From Polyangium sp. y55x31 (GTDB lineage: Bacteria; Myxococcota_A; Polyangia; Polyangiales; Polyangiaceae), in the NCBI RefSeq assembly GCF_029946505.1, contig NZ_JARZHG010000014.1, positions 62,001-126,000 on the forward strand: a stretch of 64,000 bases of DNA. Reading direction: 5' to 3'. The notes beneath the pieces were generated by a model. It saw only the letters and a list, made by a program, of their open reading frames with translations. It was not told the origin of the DNA and ran no database searches. The position numbers and the translations under genes are program-made. Shown here piece by piece: positions 26,187 through 38,083 of this stretch (the first letter of the stretch is position 1; every line of letters begins with the position of its first letter).

Positions 26187-27296
26187 GTGGCCCTCTCGCC
26201 GAACATCTGCCTGGTGAACGCCGCGCGCAGCCTTTGCGACGACGTGTTTTTCGCGATTGCCTCGACGAACCGCCTCGACGAGGGCGTCCTGCGCGCGCTC
26301 GCGAAGCGCCGCGCGCCCGTGCTCCAGGCGGCCGCGCGCGGGGCGCCGCCCGAGCACCTCGGCGCGTGGGACACGTGGCTCGTGCGGATGGCGGCGGCGA
26401 TCGCGCCGATCCAGCCGCCGCGCTGGCTCGCGATGGCCGACGTGATCGACGAGGGCATCTCGCTCGAAGGCGGCGCGCGGGGCGTGCGTTCGCTCTTCAC
26501 GACGAAGCCGAGCGAGAAGGACGTCGCGCGGGTGAAGGCGTTCGGGGGGTTTGCATCGCGCGCGCTCGCGGCGGTGCTCGGGGCGACGGGCGAGTTCCAG
26601 ATGGAGGCGAAGTCGCAGCGCGGCTGCTTCATCGCGTCGCTCGGTTTGCCCGAGGAGGACGAGAAGGCGCTCGCGAAAGAGGAGCCGGTGCGGGCCGAGA
26701 CGCTCGAAGTGCCGGAGGGGCTCCCGCCGAAGATCGCGCGGGCCGTGCTGCGGGGCGCGTTTTACGCGGCGATGCTGGAGGGGGTCGACCCGCGCGAGGA
26801 GCAGGCGGTCCTGGTGATCGGGAAAAAGACGTCCTTGCCGGCCGAGGAGGTCACGGCGGCGCACGGGGAGGCGCGGCAACGCATCGAGGCGGCGCGGGCA
26901 TTCGGCGCGCCGTGCGTGGACGGGATCCGGTACGTGCTGGAGGGCGAAAAGGAGTCGAGCGACGAGCTCGCGGTCGCGGCGGCGCGGCTGACCTTGCCCA
27001 TGAATCACCGCACGGAGGCGATTACCGCGGTGAACGTGGGCGGGAAGGTGGTGCTCGCGAAGAAGCATTCGCTCGACAAGAAGCAACGGGAGGCGGCGCT
27101 CGCATTGGCGTGGGCCGCGGCGCTGCGGTCGGATCCTTCGTACGTGCGACGGAGCGAGCTTGCATATCGGCACGACGCGGTGGCCGCGGACCTCGGGGAC
27201 GAGGGGGCGGGGAGGGATGCGCGGCGCGGGGTGGAAGCGTTCATCGAGGAAGAGCTGCGAGCGCTCGTGCCGCTGGTGCCGCCGCCGTTGCCCTGA
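26187..27296 (+). CDS. Hypothetical protein, 369 aa
   Basis: The GTG at 26187 starts a soluble protein with no signal or membrane segment. It is rich in Ala/Glu/Arg helices, with conserved-looking blocks L-P-M-N-H-R-T-E-A and R-R-S-E-L-A-Y-R-H-D. The domain family is not recognised. It starts 13 bases after the STAS gene and could be the third gene of the hydrolase-STAS operon. The radical SAM gene converges from the other side with four bases between the stops. Its composition matches neighbouring genes, with no sign of transfer. Confidence 0.65.
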   Translation: MALSPNICLVNAARSLCDDVFFAIASTNRLDEGVLRALAKRRAPVLQAAARGAPPEHLGAWDTWLVRMAAAIAPIQPPRWLAMADVIDEGISLEGGARGVRSLFTTKPSEKDVARVKAFGGFASRALAAVLGATGEFQMEAKSQRGCFIASLGLPEEDEKALAKEEPVRAETLEVPEGLPPKIARAVLRGAFYAAMLEGVDPREEQAVLVIGKKTSLPAEEVTAAHGEARQRIEAARAFGAPCVDGIRYVLEGEKESSDELAVAAARLTLPMNHRTEAITAVNVGGKVVLAKKHSLDKKQREAALALAWAAALRSDPSYVRRSELAYRHDAVAADLGDEGAGRDARRGVEAFIEEELRALVPLVPPPLP

Positions 27297-27300
27297 CGAA

Positions 27301-28560
27301 TCAGTCGACGCGTTCGCTTGCGTGAGGCTTCGACCGCCGCGTGATCTGGACGAGCGTCTCCGCCGCGCCGAGCGGCGCCGGCTCGGGCGCGTCGAACGGC
27401 TCGACGACGAGCTCGAACAGGCCATGATCGAACGGTTTTCCCTCGGCCGCCGCGGCGGGGACGAGCCGCTCGCGTTTGCCCTCGGCGGCGAGCGTGCGCG
27501 CGCGGAAATGGCAATACGGGTTGTTCCCGGGCCGGCCGAAGAGCGCGTGCGCCGTGAACGTGCAGCCGCCCAGGCAGATTTCGGCGAACGGGCAGGTGCG
27601 GCAGAAACCCCAGAGGTCGAGGGCGGTGCGGTTTCGCGCGAATGCGAGGGCCGGGGATTCGTCCCAGATCGCGCCAAGGCTCCTCTCGCGTAACGAGCCG
27701 CCGACATAGGGAAAACTTTGCAGCGAGGGACAACCCTTCACCGCGCCGTCCGATTCGATCCCGAGCACACGTTTTCCCGCCTGACACCCCATGAAATGGT
27801 CGCGCCCGCCCTCTTTCACGGAGCGCAAGAGCGCCTCTTCGGGGCCGAAGTAGCCGAGGTTGTTGCCGGGCATCAGCGTGATGCCGTCGCGGAAGGCGCG
27901 GCGCTTCAGCGCGGCGACGCGGGGCACGACGTCGAGCAGGTCGTAGGGCTGGAGCAACATGTCCGGGCGATCGGCGGCGCGGCCGAGGGCGGCCGTGATC
28001 TGCACCTGCCAGGCGACGATGCCGAGCGCAGAGAGGTGCTCGTAGAGCGCTTCGAGGTCGCCCCGATTGACGCGATTCACGTTCGTGTTCGCCGCTACGA
28101 GCAGGCCCGCCTCGCGCAGGTGGCCGATCGCGCGCGTGGCGCTCTCGAAGCTCGATTTTGCCCGGCGAATGAGGTCGTGTGTGCGCGCGAGCCCGTCGAC
28201 ACTCACCGAGACGCTGTGCAGCCCCGCTTCTTTCATGGCCCGCGCGAGCGCCGCGTCGATCCCGCGGCCGCCCGTGGTCATCGTGGGCCGGATCCCTGCA
28301 TTTTTGAGGGCCCGGATGATGTCGAGGAATCCCTCGTGCAGGTATGCCTCGCCGCCGATGAGCACGACTTCCCGCGCGCGGCGCTCCTTCAATTGCTGGA
28401 CGACGCCGAGCGCCTCCTCGGTTCCGAGCTCGGTCGTCCGCGGACCGCCGGCGCGTGAGCCGCAATGGGCGCAGGGCTGATCGCAGCGGAGCGTGAGCTC
28501 CCAGACGACGTACGCGGGATGGAAATCGTCTGCGAGCACGGGGACGCGGCGGAGGGGCAT
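27301..28560 (-). CDS. Radical SAM/SPASM-domain enzyme
   Basis: This 419-aa protein has the radical SAM cluster motif C-D-Q-P-C-A-H-C near residue 24. A C-terminal SPASM region follows, with Cys at M-G-C-Q-A-G, K-G-C-P-S, F-C-R-T-C-P-F-A-E-I-C-L-G-G-C and N-P-Y-C, fitting two auxiliary 4Fe-4S clusters. This class modifies peptides or proteins (RiPP maturases, sulphatase activators) by S-adenosylmethionine radical chemistry. No short precursor peptide gene is evident in the flanks. The ATG at 28560 is chosen; a GTG at 28587 is also in frame. The hybrid kinase gene ends 30 bases upstream on the same strand, so they may be one operon. Confidence 0.85.
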   Translation of the reverse strand: MPLRRVPVLADDFHPAYVVWELTLRCDQPCAHCGSRAGGPRTTELGTEEALGVVQQLKERRAREVVLIGGEAYLHEGFLDIIRALKNAGIRPTMTTGGRGIDAALARAMKEAGLHSVSVSVDGLARTHDLIRRAKSSFESATRAIGHLREAGLLVAANTNVNRVNRGDLEALYEHLSALGIVAWQVQITAALGRAADRPDMLLQPYDLLDVVPRVAALKRRAFRDGITLMPGNNLGYFGPEEALLRSVKEGGRDHFMGCQAGKRVLGIESDGAVKGCPSLQSFPYVGGSLRERSLGAIWDESPALAFARNRTALDLWGFCRTCPFAEICLGGCTFTAHALFGRPGNNPYCHFRARTLAAEGKRERLVPAAAAEGKPFDHGLFELVVEPFDAPEPAPLGAAETLVQITRRSKPHASERVD

Positions 28561-28590
28561 GGCGGCGCTCAGGTTACCACCACGCACGCC

Positions 28591-31998
<3,408 letters not shown>

Positions 31999-32042
31999 GA
32001 GGACGGGCCCCCTCGGATCGAGGCACGGGGGGGAAGATCTCC

Positions 32043-32071
32043 AATAGAGAAGAACCCCGTCATGCCGTCAA
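32043..32071 (-). promoter_or_regulatory. Promoter of the hybrid kinase gene
   Basis: Read on the minus strand: TTGACG, a 17-base spacer and TCTATT. This puts the start of transcription near 32036, 38 bases before the ATG at 31998. Confidence 0.45.
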
Positions 32072-32149
32072 GCGTGAGCACGGCTTCGGCTGCGTCGCAG
32101 ATGCCGCGTTTCGCTTGCGTCCTGCCGCGTGCAAGACAATCCTCCTCGC

Positions 32150-32752
32150 ATGCTGAAGACTTGTGTATCTTGTGAAGGTTTCGTCCCCGGCTCGGCGTCG
32201 AGCTGTCCGCACTGCGGCGCGGAAACGCCGACAGAGAAGGCTCCCTCGGCGATCGCGGGTTTCGGGAAGAGCCTCGTGGCCCTGGCGACGGGCGGGGCGA
32301 TGGCCGTCACACTCATGGCTTGTTATGGGCTGCCCCCGTGTGATCCGGCCGATGACAAGGACGGCGACGGGTTCTGCCCCACCTACGATTGCAACGACGA
32401 TAACAAAGACATCCACCCCGACCAGCTCGATCCCAAGGGCGACGGGATCGATCAGAACTGCGACGGCGTCGACGGCAACGCCTGGGAAGAGCAGCCGGAC
32501 GCGGGCGACGGTGGGACCAAGTGCGTTTCTTGCGCGCAGGGCATGAACATCCTCGGCACCACGGAGGTCGACCTCTGCGAGGGCGCGTCCCTCGAGGCCT
32601 TCCAGGCGCTGAAACAATGCGCCTGCCAGGACGGCTGCGCGGCCGTTTGCCAGGACAACTCCCACTGCACCGGCAACGCGACGACGTCGGATTGTCAGGC
32701 CTGCATCGATACGCAGTGCAGCACGCAAAAGCTCGATTGTCAGGAAAACTAG
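32150..32752 (+). CDS. Zinc-ribbon membrane-anchored protein with MopE-like metal-binding repeats
   Basis: This 200-aa protein begins with a zinc ribbon (C-V-S-C and C-P-H-C, residues 4-24) and a hydrophobic segment (about 40-58). A D-K-D-G-D-G-F-C-P-T-Y-D-C-N-D region follows, ending D-Q-N-C-D-G-V-D-G-N. That Asp-rich pattern is the putative metal-binding motif of MopE-type surface proteins. The C-terminal 80 residues are Cys-rich (about 14 Cys). The zinc ribbon would face the cytoplasm and the Asp/Cys domain the periplasm. A-C-Y inside the hydrophobic segment could instead be a lipobox (L-M-A-C), but the ribbon before it argues against a standard lipoprotein signal. The function is unknown. 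Confidence 0.7.
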   Translation: MLKTCVSCEGFVPGSASSCPHCGAETPTEKAPSAIAGFGKSLVALATGGAMAVTLMACYGLPPCDPADDKDGDGFCPTYDCNDDNKDIHPDQLDPKGDGIDQNCDGVDGNAWEEQPDAGDGGTKCVSCAQGMNILGTTEVDLCEGASLEAFQALKQCACQDGCAAVCQDNSHCTGNATTSDCQACIDTQCSTQKLDCQEN

Positions 32753-32759
32753 TCGCGAC

Positions 32760-33560
32760 CTAACGAAGCGTGGCGACGAGGATCCCGAGCGTCGCCACGC
32801 TCGCCCCGATGAGCCCCCACCCGATGCGGCGCAAATGCCGCGTGTGGACCGGGAACGACGTCACCCCGAGCGAGAGCACCACGAACGGCGCGAGCGCGAT
32901 CGGCGCGGCGTTCGGCAGCACGCCCCGGAGCGCGAGGATCACGCTCGCCGTGCCGAGGCCGATCGTCGCGACGTACGCGGCGACGAGCGTCGCCTTCCCC
33001 TCGTGTTTGGCCCGCGCAATCACGGCGCGCACCGCGAGCGTCGACACGAGGAACGCCGTCGTCCAGACGAGCCAGGCCACGGCCGCGGGAAACAGCGCGA
33101 CCCCGCTCGCGAGCGCCACCGGAAAACCCGCGCCCGAGAGCGCCGCCGCCGCGATGATCTCGCCCGCCGCCGTCTTCTCTTCCTTGCGCCAGACGAACGC
33201 CATCACGACGAGCCCGAGCACGACGGGCGGGACGAGACCGAGCCTCGCTTCGACGGGCGCGAAGATCAGGAACACGCAGCCAGACAGCGCCATCGCCGCG
33301 ACGAGCCACACGAGCCGCCGCGCCGCGCGCGGGCCGTCCTGCGCGCGGGCCTTCTTGCCCCGTTGCCCGAGCAGGACGAGCACCGGCTCGTGCGCGAGGA
33401 ACGCCGCGATCCACGCGATCGTCAAGCCAAACGCCGCGAGCGTCGGCCGGCCGAGCGCGAGCGCCGCGACGAGCGGCAAACCGAGCTGACCGTACGCGCC
33501 GTGCTCCTTCGGCGCGAGCGAACGCGCAGGCGCCGGGGAAGCGAGCGGAGCAGAGGTCAT
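32760..33560 (-). CDS. YwiC-like integral membrane protein
   Basis: This 266-aa protein has about eight hydrophobic segments and the N-terminal family motif P-K-E-H-G-A-Y-G-Q-L with A-H-E-P-V-L-V-L following, as in YwiC-like proteins. The ATG at 33560 is preceded by a purine-rich GGGGGAAGG and is preferred over the ATG at 33572. The family function is unestablished; in Bacillus ywiC lies near nitrate respiration genes. It stands alone here, converging with the zinc-ribbon gene. Confidence 0.8.
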   Translation of the reverse strand: MTSAPLASPAPARSLAPKEHGAYGQLGLPLVAALALGRPTLAAFGLTIAWIAAFLAHEPVLVLLGQRGKKARAQDGPRAARRLVWLVAAMALSGCVFLIFAPVEARLGLVPPVVLGLVVMAFVWRKEEKTAAGEIIAAAALSGAGFPVALASGVALFPAAVAWLVWTTAFLVSTLAVRAVIARAKHEGKATLVAAYVATIGLGTASVILALRGVLPNAAPIALAPFVVLSLGVTSFPVHTRHLRRIGWGLIGASVATLGILVATLR

Positions 33561-33608
33561 GCCTTCCCCCATGGCATTCCGCGCGGCCGCTGGCAACGGT
33601 CCCGGGCG

Positions 33609-34274
33609 CTAGAGCTCCTCGGACTCCTCGGCGCTCGAACGAGGGTCATTCTCCTCGACGAGCTCGTCGATCGTGGCCTCGGCGCGGTGCCGCTCGCGCT
33701 CGCGCTCGAGCTCCAGGGGTTGCATCTCTCGCTGGCGCACGCCCACCGCTCGTTTGGGGTCGTGGCCGTACTCGGCTGTGTGGCGGTTCTGGTCCGGCAT
33801 GGGTGAAGCCTCCTCCCCGCCTGCACCTGGGGGCGTTTCCTTCGCACCGGAAGGGGTCGCGAGCAGGAGCATCGCGATCACGCCGAGCGCGACGCCGAGC
33901 GCGCGACGCACGGTAAAACCCTCGCCGAAGATGAGCGGCGCGAGGGCGGCCGAGAGGACGACGCCCCCGCCGAGCGCGAGCGTGCCCGTGGCAGCCACCG
34001 GACCGCCGAGCCGGAGGGCCGTGAAAAGGAGCGTCGTCGCGACGCTGATGCACAGACCCGCGAGGCATGCCCACACGACGCCGGGCGTGCTCGTCGGCGT
34101 GGCCTCGGCCTCGCGACGCACGACCATGAAGGCGAGGATCCCGAGCGCGGCCGTGCCTTCGAGGCAGAGCGCGCCGAGCGCGTCGCCGATACGTCCGCTC
34201 GACGCGCGCAGGGCGAGGTAGTGCAGGCCGAAGAAGCAAGCCGCGACGATGGCGGGCAGGGTCCAGGCGGGCAT
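33609..34274 (-). CDS. Half-length EamA/DMT-type transporter with charged C-terminal tail
   Basis: This 221-aa protein has five hydrophobic segments in about 140 residues. They match one EamA repeat (W-x-L-x-A-x-x-A-A-C-F-F-G-L, then G-A-L-G-V-A-L-G-V-I-A-M-L-L-L). A hydrophilic tail of about 75 residues follows, rich in Glu/Arg (R-E-R-E-R-H-R-A-E-A). Full EamA transporters have two such repeats (about 300 aa), so this would need to dimerise, as the small multidrug resistance relatives do. A TAGGGT box lies seven bases before the ATG on the minus strand. The substrate is unknown. Confidence 0.7.
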   Translation of the reverse strand: MPAWTLPAIVAACFFGLHYLALRASSGRIGDALGALCLEGTAALGILAFMVVRREAEATPTSTPGVVWACLAGLCISVATTLLFTALRLGGPVAATGTLALGGGVVLSAALAPLIFGEGFTVRRALGVALGVIAMLLLATPSGAKETPPGAGGEEASPMPDQNRHTAEYGHDPKRAVGVRQREMQPLELERERERHRAEATIDELVEENDPRSSAEESEEL

Positions 34275-34406
34275 CCGGCGACCCTAGTGGGCCGGCGTGC
34301 CCGGGGGAAGAGCTGGCGGGATCTTGCCACGGGCGCGTGTTCGTGAGACACACGTGGACCTGAACTATCGGCCGAGGTGCCCGTCCCTCGGCGATGCAAG
34401 GGGATC

Positions 34407-34799
34407 GTGAAGCCGCTCCGCCATCTCGTCGCCCTCTGCGTGCCCTTCGTCATGGTCGCCCTCGCGGGAGGCCCCCTTGGTTGCCAGCTCATCGGCCTGC
34501 CGGATGCGCCCCAGCCGCCGAAGGTCCAGCTCCCGCAGATGCCCCAGGCGCCGGCGGTCCCGACCGTCGACGTGCCTTCGCCGCCCTCGGCCTCGCTGCC
34601 CTCGGCGCCCGAGAAGCCCAAGATGGACGTGCCTCTCGACGAGGACACCGAGGTCTGCTGCCTGCGCAGCGGCCCCGTCGAGCAGGTCTGCGGCGGCGAC
34701 GCAAAGCGCTGCTGTACGATCAAGCTCGAGCGCGACGCTTGCGAAGACCAGGGCGGCCTCTGGTTCCACAGCGTGCGCGGCTGCGCGGGAGCCTGCTGA
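34407..34799 (+). CDS. Pro-rich, Cys-rich small lipoprotein
   Basis: The GTG at 34407, preceded by AAGGGG, opens a 130-aa protein with a signal ending in lipobox G-P-L-G-C. A long Pro/Val linker (about 30-80) follows, then a C-terminal knot of eight Cys (E-V-C-C, V-C, R-C-C, A-C, G-C, A-C), probably disulphide-bonded. No family is recognised. An in-frame GTG at 34377 gives ten more residues but a worse signal peptide. It is followed after 39 bases by another lipoprotein gene. Confidence 0.7.
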   Translation: MKPLRHLVALCVPFVMVALAGGPLGCQLIGLPDAPQPPKVQLPQMPQAPAVPTVDVPSPPSASLPSAPEKPKMDVPLDEDTEVCCLRSGPVEQVCGGDAKRCCTIKLERDACEDQGGLWFHSVRGCAGAC

Positions 34800-34838
34800 A
34801 GACGCACGGAGGAGGCGAGGGCTGGTAGACTGGCCCGC

Positions 34839-35648
34839 ATGCCTCTCCGGACGGCGCGGTTTTTCCTGTTTCTCTTCGCTCCCGCATTCGCGGCGGGGTG
34901 CTTCTTCGGCAAGGACCTGAAGGAGGTCCTCGCCGAGCATCGCGCCCCGGTCGAGGCGAAGCTCGCCAAGGTGAAGGCGCTGCGCGAGCAGGCCCGCAGT
35001 TTGCCCGCGGTCTCGAGCGACGTCGTCCACATCGCGGGCGGCCCTGCGCCGGTGCTGTCGTGGAGCGGCGGGACCTTCGGGGTCAATGCGGCGATTGCGT
35101 ATCTCGAAGATCTCGACAATCCGACGGAGCTCGGGAACGTCCCGCATCGGGTGCCCGCGACCGGGACGATCAATCGATGCGCGTCGGTGCTCGCGACGCA
35201 CCGGGAGCCGTACGACGCGGCGCACCCGCAAATGCCCCCGCCGACGATGAGCAGTTATCGCGCGGACGAGGTGCTCGGCCTTTGCCAGTCGCTCCGGTAT
35301 CTGCTCGTCGTCCGCTCGCTCGCGTTCGTCGAGCCCTCCGATCCGCGGACGTCCACCGCGTGCAGCCTGCTCGACGCGGGCGCGAGCGATGCGGGCGCGA
35401 GCGATGCCGGGACGTGCCATCGTTTCGACGGCGGATATCTGAAAGCCGACGTGCTCGTCTTCGACGTGGAATCGGGCCATCATCTCGGCGGGTTCGGGTT
35501 CGTCGCGGAGAACGGCATCGCGGTCAACGTCACCGACGACGGGACGAACGTCAAGGGCGCGATCGTCGAGGATTTTCATCGCAACGTCGAGGAAGCGCTG
35601 AAGGCCGCGGCGCGGAAGGCTCTCCCCGGTCTGTCCGTCGAGGATTGA
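34839..35648 (+). CDS. Lipoprotein of unknown function with coiled-coil start
   Basis: This 269-aa protein has a signal ending in lipobox F-A-A-G-C. A heptad-rich segment (L-K-E-V-L-A-E-H-R-A-P-V-E-A-K-L, about 26-54) and a soluble domain follow, with a D-A-G-A-S-D-A-G-A-S repeat near residue 185 encoded by a 15-base duplication (35376-35405). A TAGACT box seven bases before the ATG resembles the near-start -10 boxes of other genes here. It is the first gene of a run with the TPM and TIM44-like genes, which suggests a shared membrane complex. No family is recognised. Confidence 0.7.
   Translation: MPLRTARFFLFLFAPAFAAGCFFGKDLKEVLAEHRAPVEAKLAKVKALREQARSLPAVSSDVVHIAGGPAPVLSWSGGTFGVNAAIAYLEDLDNPTELGNVPHRVPATGTINRCASVLATHREPYDAAHPQMPPPTMSSYRADEVLGLCQSLRYLLVVRSLAFVEPSDPRTSTACSLLDAGASDAGASDAGTCHRFDGGYLKADVLVFDVESGHHLGGFGFVAENGIAVNVTDDGTNVKGAIVEDFHRNVEEALKAAARKALPGLSVED
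35376..35405. repeat. 15-bp tandem duplication in a lipoprotein gene
   Basis: Two copies of GCGGGCGCGAGCGAT encode the repeated A-G-A-S-D unit. The frame is preserved. Confidence 0.75.
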
Positions 35649-35650
35649 TC

Positions 35651-36277
35651 ATGGCGTCGATATCGTGGCGAAAAGACGGGGCGGAGCGGGCGCAGATCGA
35701 GGGCCTCATCAAGGAGGTCGAGGCGATGTGCTCCGCCGAGATCGTCATCACGGTGCGGCCCCGATCGGGCGCCTACCGCCAGGCCGATTACCTGTTCGGC
35801 GTGATCTGCGCGTTCGTCGGCCTCTGCGTCTACATTTATGCGCCGACGGAGTTCACGGACGACCTCGTGCCGCCGGCGCTGCTCCTCCTGTTCGTCGCGG
35901 GGGCCGTCTTTTGCGCCAACGTCGCGCCGTTGCGGCGGCTCCTCCTGCCGAAAGCATTACAAGCGCGGCAGGTGCGCGCGGCTGCGCGTGAAGCGTTCCT
36001 GGACCATGGTATCACGGGGACCCGCGACCGCACGGGCATTCTCATTTACATCTCCGTCTTCGAGCGCCGCGCCGAGGTCGTCACCGACATCGGCGTTCTC
36101 CGCCGCGAGAGCGACGGCCAGCCCGGCGAGGCGATCCGCGGGATCGAGCGCGCCGTGGCCGAGGGTTTGCCCATGGAGGGGTTCGTCTCCGCGGTGCGAG
36201 GTCTCGGCGCCTGGCTGAAAGAGGCGCTCCCGCCGCGCGCGGACGACATCAACGAGCTCAGCGACGAGGTGAGGTGA
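35651..36277 (+). CDS. TPM-domain (TLP18.3/Psb32/MOLO-1) membrane protein
   Basis: This 208-aa protein starts two bases after the lipoprotein stop. The N-terminal and C-terminal parts form a split TPM-type domain: I-E-G-L-I-K-E-V-E-x-M-C-S-A-E-I-V-I-T-V at the start, then G-I-L-I-Y-I-S-V-F-E-R-R-A-E-V-V-T-D-I-G later. Two hydrophobic segments (about 45-65 and 74-95) are inserted between them. The TPM fold is linked to membrane-protein repair and assembly in plants and animals. It overlaps the next frame by GTGA (GTG at 36274, ATG at 36280) and is therefore cotranslated with the TIM44-like protein. Confidence 0.8.
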   Translation: MASISWRKDGAERAQIEGLIKEVEAMCSAEIVITVRPRSGAYRQADYLFGVICAFVGLCVYIYAPTEFTDDLVPPALLLLFVAGAVFCANVAPLRRLLLPKALQARQVRAAAREAFLDHGITGTRDRTGILIYISVFERRAEVVTDIGVLRRESDGQPGEAIRGIERAVAEGLPMEGFVSAVRGLGAWLKEALPPRADDINELSDEVR

Positions 36278-36279
36278 GC

Positions 36280-38073
36280 ATGAATCGGCGCAAGACGCTC
36301 CTCGGATCGGCGCTCCTCTCGCTGCTTCTTTTGTGGTCCAACGAGGATGCCTTTGCGCGCCCCGGCGGCGGAAGCTCCTTCAAGGGAGGAGGCTCGCGCT
36401 CGTCCGGCAGCAGCAGCAGCGGGAGCCGCTCGTCGAGCAGCGGCAGCAGCGGGAGCCGGTCGTCGAGCAGCGGCAGCAGCGGCAGCGGCAGCCGGTCCTC
36501 CGGATCGAGCTGGGGAAGCCGCCCGGTCACGTTCGGCGGCAGCACCGGGAGCGGCTCGAAGGGCTACAGCGGAGGCACCCCGCGCAAGACGGTCTGGGCG
36601 TTTCGAGACCAGAGCGGGGTTCTTCGCGCCAAACAAGCCCCGTCGCCGGGCGTCTCGATTTATCCGGCGCCTGCGCCGCACGCGCCCATTCCCATCGGAC
36701 CGGACACGACGACGTCCGCCGAACGCATCGCCGGGTTCGTCTTCGGCGCGGGCTTCTTCGCCATCGGCGCGGGCGTGCTCGCGACGCCCATGTTCCTCAT
36801 CGGGCTCTTGCTCCATCGGCAACGGAAGCGCAACCAGCTCGACGTGGGCTGGTCCTCCGCGGGGCATTTCGTCGCCTCCGGGCCCATGCACGTGGAGGAG
36901 AACCCGGCCGAGGTCCGCCGCAAAATGGAAGGGCTGCGCGGCCAGGACCCCGATTTTTCGGTCATCCTGCTCGAAGACTTCATCACCGCGCTTTACGCGG
37001 AGGCGCACACGGCCCGCGGCTCGAATGCCCTCGAAAAGTATTCGCCTTACCTGCGTCCGGCGGCGCGCAGCACCCTCGGCAGCTTGCCGCGCGTGCCGGT
37101 CACCACCGTCATCGTCGGGGCGCTCCGGCTCGTTTCGTTCGTGGTCGACACGCGGGCCCAGCAGAGCCGGCTCGTCGTGGAGATCGAATCCAATTACACC
37201 GAGGATCCGCAGGGCGCGCCCCCGACCTCCCATTATGCGCTGGAGCGCTGGACGTTCGTCCGGGCCTTCGGCGCCCGCTCGCGCTCGCCGGATCGGGTGC
37301 GCTCGTTCGCCTGCCCGAACTGCGGCGCGCCGCTCGAACGCACGACGCACGGCCGCTGCACGTATTGCAGCCAGGCCGTGGACTCGGGGCAATTCGACTG
37401 GGTCGTCGAGCGGATCGACCTCCTCGCCCGCGAGACGCGCGGGCCCATGCTCACGGGCACGACGGAGGAGGAGGGCACCGAGCTGCCCACGGTCTTCGAT
37501 CCCGGGCTCTCGGCGGCACGCATGGAAATGGCGCGGCGCGACGGGTCCTTCACCGAGTCGACGTTCTTCGGGCGCGTGCAATGGATCTTTTCCACCATGC
37601 AGCACGCTTGGACGTCGCTCGAATGGAACCGCGCCCGGCCTTGCCTCACGGATCGGCTGTGGAGAGCGCAGAGCTACTGGATCGAGGCGTACCGGCAGCA
37701 GGGGCTGCGGAACGTCACCGAGAATGCGCGTATCCTGCGGATCGAGCTCGTGCGGATCGCGGCGGATCGGTGGTACGAGGCCGCGACCGTGCGGGTGCAC
37801 GCGACCGGGCTCGATTACACGATCCGGCTCGGGGACAACGCCGTCGTCGGCGGCCGGCGCGACAGGGAGCGCGCGTACACCGAATACTGGACGCTCGTGC
37901 GGAGCGCGACCCGGCACGGCCCCACGCGCGCCGCCCCGGCCTGCCCGCAATGTGGCGCGCCGCTCACCATGGAGATGGCCGAGCGCTGCGGCCATTGCGG
38001 GACGCTCGCCGAGGCGAACACGTTCGACTGGGTGCTGAGCCGGATCGAGCAGGACGAGGCGTACGTCGGTTGA
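36280..38073 (+). CDS. TIM44-like domain membrane protein with two zinc ribbons and Ser/Gly repeat
   Basis: This 597-aa protein has a signal segment (L-L-G-S-A-L-L-S-L-L-L-L), a Ser/Gly/Arg low-complexity stretch (about 28-80) and a membrane helix (I-A-G-F-V-F-G-A-G-F-F-A-I-G-A-G, about 150-180). Two TIM44-like soluble regions follow, each ended by a zinc ribbon: C-P-N-C/C-T-Y-C near 350 and C-P-Q-C/C-G-H-C near 560. The ATG at 36280 is chosen; the GTG at 36274 overlaps the TPM stop. TIM44-like domains bind membranes and protein-translocation partners. Two repeats of domain plus ribbon in one chain suggest an internal duplication. It acts with the upstream TPM protein, by operon context. Confidence 0.75.
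   Translation: MNRRKTLLGSALLSLLLLWSNEDAFARPGGGSSFKGGGSRSSGSSSSGSRSSSSGSSGSRSSSSGSSGSGSRSSGSSWGSRPVTFGGSTGSGSKGYSGGTPRKTVWAFRDQSGVLRAKQAPSPGVSIYPAPAPHAPIPIGPDTTTSAERIAGFVFGAGFFAIGAGVLATPMFLIGLLLHRQRKRNQLDVGWSSAGHFVASGPMHVEENPAEVRRKMEGLRGQDPDFSVILLEDFITALYAEAHTARGSNALEKYSPYLRPAARSTLGSLPRVPVTTVIVGALRLVSFVVDTRAQQSRLVVEIESNYTEDPQGAPPTSHYALERWTFVRAFGARSRSPDRVRSFACPNCGAPLERTTHGRCTYCSQAVDSGQFDWVVERIDLLARETRGPMLTGTTEEEGTELPTVFDPGLSAARMEMARRDGSFTESTFFGRVQWIFSTMQHAWTSLEWNRARPCLTDRLWRAQSYWIEAYRQQGLRNVTENARILRIELVRIAADRWYEAATVRVHATGLDYTIRLGDNAVVGGRRDRERAYTEYWTLVRSATRHGPTRAAPACPQCGAPLTMEMAERCGHCGTLAEANTFDWVLSRIEQDEAYVG
36421..36480. repeat. 30-bp tandem duplication encoding the Ser/Gly linker
   Basis: Two 30-base units (36421-36450 and 36451-36480) differ at one base and lie within a longer AGC-rich microsatellite-like region. 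They encode G-S-R-S-S-S-S-G-S-S repeats. Confidence 0.85.
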
Positions 38074-38083
38074 TCCGAGGCGC

